Shown here one piece after another: positions 61,575 through 64,000 of a stretch of DNA of 64,000 nucleotides. Positions within the stretch are counted from its first letter, which is position 1. Every line of letters begins with the position of its first letter. This DNA comes from Elysia chlorotica (Eukaryota > Mollusca > Gastropoda > Plakobranchidae). Below the pieces are notes generated by a model that was given only the letters and a program-made list of their open reading frames with translations, was not told where the DNA came from and did no database searches. A program made the translations under genes and the position numbers. The stretch spans positions 561,383 to 625,382 of the forward strand of contig RQTK01000142.1 in NCBI GenBank assembly GCA_003991915.1. Reading direction: 5' to 3'.

Positions 61575-63189
61575 TTAAATCATATGTTTAATCACTTTTT
61601 TTTTTTTTTTTTAGATTTGCAGACTATCCTCTTACAAAAAATTGTTACATTTGAAATTTATAAAATGATGAGCAAAAAAACTCCAATATCAACGAGAAAC
61701 AACTTTCCGGGCAGAGAGAAAAGATTGGACTTACAGCAGCTCCGGGATATCCCCGGTCTCCTGGCACGCCTGTCGCTCCGACTTCGCCGGGTCCCCCGGG
61801 GGGTCCCATGGGGCCTTGGGGTCCCTGAGGAGAGATGGTGAGATCTGCTATTTTCTCTGTACTGTCACTTGCACGCACACTGACCAGTGCCAAATAAGTA
61901 GATATTCAAAACACCACACATACGTCTATGTCCAAAACGGCGGACAAAAACATGCCTATACATATTTTGGCTAACATGAAAATTTACCATATTCCAGTAT
62001 GGCATCTTAGAGATATGAATTTTGACTTTGAGCTACCTAGTCCAAAGCGCTTGTTGGATGAGTATCTATCTCATGTGACATGTAATTGAATCACTAGCTT
62101 TGTCTGTCCAACTCACCGGTGGTCCGGTCTTCCCTGCTGCTCCTGGCACGCCCACATCTCCTGGTGGACCCTGCAAGGCAGCCATACAAAAACAGTCAGT
62201 GGAGCACATAAAGCATAGCATCAAATTTGAAAAAAAGTACCACAGTCAGTGGTACTGCCAGGCAACCAGTTCAACAACATTTGAAAATATATAGTGAAAC
62301 ATTAACATCTTGTAAAGACAAAGTGGTGCATAATTCATATGAATGGAATCTACTTACATGGATTCCTTGTGGACCTCTCTCACCGTACGGTCCCCTCTCT
62401 CCAGTAGGACCCTTCGAGGAAAAACAGAAAAAAGAGAAATATAAAGAGGGTGCATGGAAGACCTCTAAAAAAGTCAGACTAATCAAACCCTCCAAGCATG
62501 GAGTGTCAAGTTTAACCTGGCCCTGATCACTGTTTTAGCAGGGTCCCAGCAAAACAATGCGCTCACATTCCCTGCTGCAGCTCAGAAAGTCAGAGACAGG
62601 CCACCCAAAGAGTGTGGAGGTTATGCTTCAAAGATTTAATAATAAAATATATGAAAGTTGCAGTATTGCCAAATCCTACAAGAAATAATGCCATACTAAT
62701 GATCACTAAATTGTTTTCTAAAACTCTTTTTGCTGTGGCTATACAGCACATAACATATGATATAATGAGCTAGGAATCAATAAGACAATATGGCCTTTTT
62801 CATGGCTGAAGCACTTCAATATTTGAACAATTTCCTTTTCAAGATTTCTTAAACATACTTTACAGTATAGGTAAAAAGTAGTGTGTTCTAGCACCACAAA
62901 GATTTCAGAACAGAGCTTTTCTGTAAAGACAGTGATCATAGCATGCTATAATATGAATTTGAATAAGTATTCCGCTAGGAGCGGTTGAGTTTTAAGTTAA
63001 AAATCACATTACATTAAGTCTGATGGATCACTCCCATTGGTTGTTTTCTTATCCTTTTAATGAATACATATGTAGGTGGGTAAGAAAAGAGTCAAGTGAA
63101 CTACTATTGTTGTTACATTTACGAAGTCAACTCACAGGAGGTCCCATCACCCCGGCTTGACCTGGTGGGCCAGCATTTCCTTGAGGTCC
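30165..63189 (-). CDS. Fibrillar collagen alpha chain, C-terminal two-thirds (5' part beyond right edge)
   Basis: Gene-level entry for 34 exons, all listed below. Twenty-eight exons (1836 nt, 612 residues) are uninterrupted Gly-X-Y; each starts with a complete Gly codon and is 54, 108, 36 or 90 nt, the exon pattern of fibrillar collagens. A junction exon ends the helix and carries a polybasic stretch. Five exons then encode the C-propeptide (COLFI domain) that starts chain trimerisation in the ER and is removed outside the cell. Every junction is in frame, down to the TAG stop at 30165-30167. The propeptide has the calcium-site sequence DPNQG and ends EAGPVCFQ. It lacks the second and third of the eight usual cysteines. 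The signal peptide, N-propeptide and start of the helix are outside the window, so vertebrate-style clade assignment is not attempted. Confidence 0.96.
30750..30866. repeat. Duplicated 60-65 bp unit beside a collagen splice donor
   Basis: AGCCCGCAATACCCCATATC occurs twice with flanking TTTATGAATA, and a third partial unit (TTATGAACAGAGCCC) runs into the donor of exon 30870-31082. Confidence 0.75.
30870..31082 (-). CDS. Collagen C-propeptide exon
   Basis: 213 nt, phase 0 at both ends. Begins [20 protein letters not shown] and includes [19 protein letters not shown] and the VEHDGCK end, carrying the sixth and seventh COLFI cysteines. GC-rich compared with the introns. Confidence 0.97.
31768..31836 (-). 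CDS. Collagen C-propeptide exon (short, divergent region)
   Basis: 69 nt, phase 0, donor GTAAGTAC. Encodes [20 protein letters not shown] then GFV. It takes the place of the region that in vertebrates includes the chain-recognition sequence, and is shorter. Confidence 0.93.
31837..34024. other. Collagen intron
   Basis: 2.2 kb intron with a SINE at 32195-32335, purine-rich tracts near 32.7 kb and no exon signal. Confidence 0.7.
32195..32335 (-). mobile_element. tRNA-headed SINE copy
   Basis: The minus strand reads GGTGAACTGGCTCAAGTAGC and AGAGCATTGGCTTCTCACTC, then GCAGTTCGAAAAC: A-box-like and B-box-like blocks of a tRNA-derived head. Only part of the body follows. Confidence 0.6.
34025..34137 (-). 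CDS. Collagen C-propeptide exon with calcium site
   Basis: 113 nt, needs one base from the previous exon and ends in phase 0; donor GTGGGT. Encodes [20 protein letters not shown] then [17 protein letters not shown]. The Asp-Pro-Asn-Gln-Gly stretch and the following Asp fit the calcium-binding loop. Ser stands where the third conserved cysteine is usual (NQGC in vertebrates). Confidence 0.96.
34370..34500 (+). mobile_element. SINE body fragment
   Basis: GTGTCAGTATAATGTGACC and later TTGCCAGATATTAGTATTGG match the body of the SINE family seen at 11.9 and 54.7 kb, in the opposite orientation to most copies here. Confidence 0.5.
34620..34776 (-). CDS. Collagen C-propeptide exon, start of COLFI domain
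   Basis: 157 nt, phase 0 to phase 1, donor GTCAGGGG. Begins [20 protein letters not shown] (the trimerising helix), then [20 protein letters not shown] and [12 protein letters not shown]. The first conserved cysteine (ALTC) is present. The second is replaced by Gly (KLGH where vertebrates have KMCH). Confidence 0.97.
34777..35525. other. Collagen intron, part before the 52-bp array
   Basis: AT-rich with no exon; includes a short duplicated phrase (ACAAGGAAGTAAC) near 35.25-35.30 kb. Confidence 0.6.
35526..36957. repeat. Minisatellite, 52-bp unit, about 27 copies
   Basis: Near-identical units starting ACTGACTACATAAGAAACAT and ending GTGACGTGAGAGAAAAC. Differences are mostly single A/G changes or small indels. 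The array ends about 27 bp from the splice donor of exon 36985-37188. Confidence 0.97.
36985..37188 (-). CDS. Collagen helix/C-propeptide junction exon
   Basis: 204 nt, phase 0. The helix ends [12 protein letters not shown], then [14 protein letters not shown], the basic run [13 protein letters not shown], and [20 protein letters not shown] continuing to VEIA. The basic run offers several furin-type sites (RRRKR, RKRR) where vertebrate chains have a BMP1-type Ala/Gly-Asp site. That furin-like cleavage occurs is an inference. Confidence 0.95.
37470..37497. repeat. T-run followed by G-run
   Basis: About 20 T then about 20 G (37457-37490), ending GGCGGTGG. Prone to sequencing and assembly error. 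Confidence 0.85.
37562..37597 (-). CDS. Collagen helix exon, 36 nt
   Basis: [12 protein letters not shown], four triplets; acceptor TTCCCCAG, donor GTGAGTTT. Confidence 0.95.
37999..38160. repeat. Minisatellite-like repeat, about 30-35 bp, four to five copies
   Basis: Units share AGTTAGCCATCACGCTGTTAAAACCA with changes. A further copy and a half occurs at 38527-38590 next to the donor of exon 38610-38645. Confidence 0.75.
38610..38645 (-). CDS. Collagen helix exon, 36 nt
   Basis: [12 protein letters not shown]; donor GTGAGTAT. Confidence 0.95.
39170..39322. repeat. Tandem repeat, about 50 bp, three copies
   Basis: AAGGACGTTAACTTTATGAC followed by TGTATGATAGAGAGAA; the array stops about 10 bp before the donor of exon 39333-39386. 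Confidence 0.85.
39333..39386 (-). CDS. Collagen helix exon, 54 nt
   Basis: [18 protein letters not shown]; acceptor GTTTCAG, donor GTCAGTGA. Confidence 0.96.
40234..40341 (-). CDS. Collagen helix exon, 108 nt
   Basis: Begins [18 protein letters not shown], ends [12 protein letters not shown]; donor GTATGTAC. Confidence 0.96.
40590..40643 (-). CDS. Collagen helix exon, 54 nt
   Basis: [18 protein letters not shown], lysine-rich; donor GTAAGGGC. Confidence 0.96.
40644..42917. other. Collagen intron carrying a LINE fragment
   Basis: 2.3 kb intron. Apart from the L2-like fragment at 41304-41845 no feature was found. Confidence 0.7.
41304..41845 (+). mobile_element. 5'-truncated L2/CR1-like LINE
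   Basis: The open frame reads [18 protein letters not shown], later [18 protein letters not shown], then [19 protein letters not shown] and KRGLKTYLF, the usual C-terminal end of L2/CR1-type reverse transcriptases. Downstream lies TAAAGCGCTTTGAGCCGGC and an ATTATT tail, the matching 3' end. Only the last tenth or so of the element is present, antisense to the collagen gene. Confidence 0.85.
42918..42971 (-). CDS. Collagen helix exon, 54 nt
   Basis: [18 protein letters not shown]; acceptor TGACACAG, donor GTGAGTCG. Confidence 0.96.
42985..43692. repeat. Minisatellite, about 37-bp unit, about 19 copies
   Basis: Units read AAGTAACAGGTTTTAGATAC then AACTCAATCTGAGAAG, with interspersed variants. 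The array starts within 15 bp of the acceptor of exon 42918-42971. Confidence 0.95.
43870..44140. repeat. Degenerate 18-19 bp tandem repeat
   Basis: Units of GGTAAGAATACCAATATTA type, many with changes. Same family as the array at 44270-44478. Confidence 0.85.
44270..44478. repeat. 18-19 bp tandem repeat running into a splice donor
   Basis: GGTAAGAATACCAATATTAG-type units continue up to, and include, the intron side of the donor of exon 44479-44532. Confidence 0.88.
44479..44532 (-). CDS. Collagen helix exon, 54 nt, with unusual donor
   Basis: [18 protein letters not shown]; acceptor TCCTCCAG. The donor is GTTGGTATTC, a poor match to GTRAGT, and is itself part of the adjoining minisatellite unit. 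Confidence 0.93.
45215..45322 (-). CDS. Collagen helix exon, 108 nt
   Basis: Begins [18 protein letters not shown], ends [12 protein letters not shown]; donor GTGAGTGA. Confidence 0.96.
45337..45410. repeat. (AAT)n microsatellite
   Basis: Run of AAT with one break, directly beside the 404-bp duplicated block. Confidence 0.95.
45413..45816. repeat. Copy A of a 0.4-kb duplication containing a collagen exon
   Basis: Nearly identical to 48241-48648. The two copies differ, as far as I can see by eye, only by about four single-base indels outside the exon. Flanks are unrelated. Confidence 0.93.
45482..45589 (-). CDS. Collagen helix exon, 108 nt (copy A)
   Basis: Begins [18 protein letters not shown], ends [12 protein letters not shown]; donor GTGAGTTT. 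Identical in sequence to exon 48310-48417. Confidence 0.93.
45973..46026 (-). CDS. Collagen helix exon, 54 nt
   Basis: [18 protein letters not shown]; donor GTTTGTGT. Confidence 0.96.
46932..46985 (-). CDS. Collagen helix exon, 54 nt
   Basis: [18 protein letters not shown]; donor GTGAGAGC. Confidence 0.96.
47417..47470 (-). CDS. Collagen helix exon, 54 nt
   Basis: [18 protein letters not shown]; donor GTACGGGG. Confidence 0.96.
47964..48071 (-). CDS. Collagen helix exon, 108 nt
   Basis: Begins [18 protein letters not shown], ends [12 protein letters not shown]; donor GTAGGTGG. Confidence 0.96.
48241..48648. repeat. Copy B of the 0.4-kb duplication containing a collagen exon
   Basis: See copy A at 45413-45816. 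The copies are in direct orientation, 2.8 kb apart, with four ordinary collagen exons between them. Confidence 0.93.
48310..48417 (-). CDS. Collagen helix exon, 108 nt (copy B)
   Basis: Same 36 residues as exon 45482-45589. In frame, so both could be used; whether both exist in the genome is uncertain because the copies are so alike. Confidence 0.85.
48649..49486. other. Collagen intron
   Basis: No feature recognised before the 41-bp array. Confidence 0.6.
49487..49820. repeat. Minisatellite, 41-bp unit, eight copies
   Basis: GAGCTGTTGTGACGCCCTGT then CCACACAAACACATAAAGCCT. The last unit ends about 16 bp from the donor of exon 49837-49890. It contains no stop in any minus-strand frame. Confidence 0.95.
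49837..49890 (-). CDS. Collagen helix exon, 54 nt
   Basis: [18 protein letters not shown]; donor GTGAGTAG. Confidence 0.96.
50420..50527 (-). CDS. Collagen helix exon, 108 nt
   Basis: Begins [18 protein letters not shown], ends [12 protein letters not shown]; donor GTGAGCC. Confidence 0.96.
50583..50850 (-). mobile_element. tRNA-headed SINE copy
   Basis: The minus strand begins AAGTCAGAGCGTTGGTCTCT and CAATTGGGAGGTCCCTGG then TTTGAATCTC, clear A- and B-box-like blocks, followed by the family body. Confidence 0.7.
51088..51330 (-). mobile_element. SINE copy
   Basis: Same body as the neighbour at 50.7 kb (ATCACATTATACTGACACCG on the plus strand) with a degenerate head near 51.29-51.33 kb. 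Confidence 0.6.
51423..51476 (-). CDS. Collagen helix exon, 54 nt
   Basis: [18 protein letters not shown]; donor GTGAGACT. Confidence 0.96.
51822..51880 (-). mobile_element. SINE body fragment
   Basis: GCGGTCACATTAAACTGACA then CCAATCCTATCAATGAGGGG; core of the same family only. Confidence 0.45.
51935..51988 (-). CDS. Collagen helix exon, 54 nt
   Basis: [18 protein letters not shown]; donor GTAAGCAG. Confidence 0.96.
52902..52955 (-). CDS. Collagen helix exon, 54 nt
   Basis: [18 protein letters not shown]; donor GTAAAAAA (weak), acceptor AACCACCAG. Confidence 0.95.
53721..53774 (-). CDS. Collagen helix exon, 54 nt
   Basis: [18 protein letters not shown]; donor GTAAGTTT. Confidence 0.96.
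53945..54145. repeat. Compound (AAT)n(AAG)n microsatellite
   Basis: A long AAT run passes into a long AAG run; it gives a poly-Ile/poly-Glu frame that is not a gene. Confidence 0.95.
54660..54835 (+). mobile_element. SINE body, headless
   Basis: GTTGGTGTCAGTATAACGTG, GCTGAGATATGAGTCATAG and CCCCACCCCGTCTCAGGTGT match the 11.9-kb copy in opposite orientation. It ends at the donor side of exon 54830-54883. Confidence 0.6.
54830..54883 (-). CDS. Collagen helix exon, 54 nt
   Basis: [18 protein letters not shown]; donor GTGAGTGT. Confidence 0.96.
54884..55840. other. Collagen intron
   Basis: No exon. Two stretches (about 55.23-55.44 and 55.52-55.70 kb) resemble each other (TTGATTA...CGATTTTAAC, CTGACGACCAT, TCTTTAACC-type phrases) and may be an old internal duplication. 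Confidence 0.45.
55841..55894 (-). CDS. Collagen helix exon, 54 nt
   Basis: [18 protein letters not shown]; donor GTAAGGCA. Confidence 0.96.
56261..56314 (-). CDS. Collagen helix exon, 54 nt
   Basis: [18 protein letters not shown]; donor GTAAGTAG, acceptor CCTCTCCCAG, which is copied in the adjoining minisatellite. Confidence 0.96.
56315..57256. repeat. Minisatellite, 40-bp then 60-bp units
   Basis: The first part repeats a 40-bp unit (AAAGTAACATGTCACGACTG plus TTAGAATACGATGATTACAG). The second part repeats a 60-bp unit that adds ACCTCAACCTTGCTGGGAGA. About 17 units in all. The 60-bp unit is divisible by three and gives open frames of over 200 codons on both strands. Confidence 0.96.
57340..57415. 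repeat. (AG)n microsatellite
   Basis: Nearly pure AG run. Confidence 0.95.
57823..57847. repeat. Detached minisatellite unit
   Basis: TTAGAATACGATGATTACAC then CTCAA matches the 56.3-57.2 kb array unit exactly, about 570 bp beyond the array's end, suggesting an insertion in the array between them. Confidence 0.7.
57887..59254 (+). pseudogene. Retrotransposon ORF2 part: endonuclease
   Basis: 455-codon open stretch with endonuclease motifs over residues about 42-250 and a charged linker after them. It ends [11 protein letters not shown], followed by a stop, where the RT fingers should begin. Confidence 0.85.
59270..59965 (+). pseudogene. Retrotransposon ORF2 part: reverse transcriptase palm/thumb
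   Basis: Frame 1 carries [20 protein letters not shown] to [21 protein letters not shown] frameshift near 59590 moves to the frame with [19 protein letters not shown] and [17 protein letters not shown]. The catalytic FADD is intact, but the fingers region is deleted. Confidence 0.85.
59945..61120 (+). pseudogene. Retrotransposon ORF2 part: connection and RNase H
   Basis: Another frame change, one stop after VRIRHKLA, then a 317-codon stretch containing the RNase H motifs with their Asp, Glu and Asp residues, ending VPYDK and an A-rich tail. Confidence 0.85.
61427..61480 (-). CDS. Collagen helix exon, 54 nt
   Basis: [18 protein letters not shown]; donor GTGAGTTT, acceptor GTTCCTCAG. Confidence 0.96.
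61520..61574. repeat. (AAT)n microsatellite
   Basis: AAT run in the short intron between two collagen exons. Confidence 0.95.
61735..61824 (-). CDS. Collagen helix exon, 90 nt
   Basis: Begins [18 protein letters not shown], ends [12 protein letters not shown], ten triplets; donor GTAAGTCC. A length of 90 is not one of the usual 45/54/99/108/162 classes. Confidence 0.95.
62117..62170 (-). CDS. Collagen helix exon, 54 nt
   Basis: [18 protein letters not shown]; donor GTGAGTTG. Confidence 0.96.
62358..62411 (-). CDS. Collagen helix exon, 54 nt
   Basis: [18 protein letters not shown]; donor GTAAGTAG, acceptor CCTCGAAG (non-pyrimidine before AG). Confidence 0.95.
63136..63189 (-). CDS. Collagen helix exon, 54 nt (most 5' in the window)
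   Basis: [18 protein letters not shown]; donor GTGAGTTG, acceptor TCTCCCAG. Upstream helix exons lie beyond the right edge. Confidence 0.96.
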
Positions 63190-64000
63190 CTGGGAGAAAA
63201 ACAGTAAGAGTTAGTGGGAGTATTTTCATATCTCACAGTGTAGAATTTACCCTCAAATCCCGCATTTCAGTTGTGAGCGGCAGGCCACACTGGCGATCGG
63301 GCGAGATTAGGACACAGAGGGGATGTTGCGGCAACCACTGTCGACCTATGCATGTCAACCAATGTAATAGCAGATAAAAAGGAAAAATGGAAAAAATGTC
63401 TTTTTTGTACCTCACTACGTCAAAACTACTAGGGGTATCATAAACATTCCTACACTCATTTTGATTGCCAGATCACTTTTTTTTAGATTGATCGAAATAA
63501 AAAAAACCCAACACTTTTAGCGATTTATTTCAATTATCTTCTATTTTAATCTATTGATATTTTTCTTTAATATCATATATATTTCAATGCGTTATTGTAT
63601 CAGGGTTTATTGTAAATATTGTGTTTAATCGTACCTTTTTTTAAAGTTCAGATTTACTCTGTATGGAACACACACTTGCAAGCCATTAGATTTGTGTAAA
63701 TGAACTATGCCTGATTTGTGGCATTTTTTTCGTCACTACAAAGCAAAAAAACAAACAAACAAACAAACAAAAAAACAGTCGCGTACACAAATGAGCGCCG
63801 TTTGCAGAAGACCTGTTGTTCTTTTCATTGAGAGTCGTGGAAACCAAACCACCACTACCAAGCTCAAGTCCACATATACAAGCAGCAAAAAACAAGTACA
63901 TGATAGTATAGAGAAGAATTTTCCCACTTAAAATCATTTGCACGCAGCACATATATTATTAGAGGATAGGGCTGGGTCTGTTAGAAGAGCAAGGTACAGA
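63190..64000. other. Collagen intron running off the right edge
   Basis: AT-rich, no exon or repeat of note. Confidence 0.6.

Overview
The window looks like nuclear DNA from an AT-rich, intron-rich invertebrate. The best guess is a gastropod mollusc or close lophotrochozoan: there are short GT-AG exons in long introns, dispersed tRNA-headed SINEs, L2-like LINE tails ending in (ATT)n, many TCTAGATCTAGA-type tracts and many minisatellites. This placement is an inference; no rRNA or mitochondrial marker is present.

Three loci are visible. (1) About 1-15.4 kb, minus strand: part of a gene I do not recognise. Three ordinary exons (15348-15205, 13609-13536, 13151-13071) join in frame and are followed, after a 6 kb intron, by 17 tandem small exons between 7113 and 72. 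All 17 encode variants of one basic module (L-F-x-R-M-P-L-L at the start, Y-x-N at positions 20-22, then Arg/Lys-rich). All 17 start in phase 0, end in phase 1 and have length 3n+1, so one copy keeps frame and two copies do not. This is the arrangement expected of a mutually exclusive exon cluster and is the most interesting feature here. A degenerate copy, a relic copy and a block duplication show the array gaining and losing members. The last constant part of the gene lies off the left edge.

(2) About 21.3-22.0 kb, plus strand: two exons of a CDK9-type kinase (activation segment and the start of the C-lobe), cut off by the (ATT)n tail of a LINE fragment. No other CDK9 exon was found, so this may be a broken copy.

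(3) 30165-63189, minus strand: the 3' part of a fibrillar collagen gene. Twenty-eight pure Gly-X-Y exons (mostly 54 or 108 nt), one helix/propeptide junction exon and five C-propeptide (COLFI) exons give a continuous reading frame to the stop codon. The 5' part lies off the right edge. The C-propeptide keeps six of the eight usual cysteines and has lost the pair that normally makes the interchain bond; a strongly polybasic stretch lies where the propeptide should be cut off.

The rest is introns and repeats: minisatellites (several directly against collagen splice sites), microsatellites, a damaged EN-RT-RNase H non-LTR retrotransposon in a collagen intron, SINE copies, and a 0.4 kb duplication carrying a whole collagen exon. 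No ncRNA gene, CRISPR array or bacterial feature was found.
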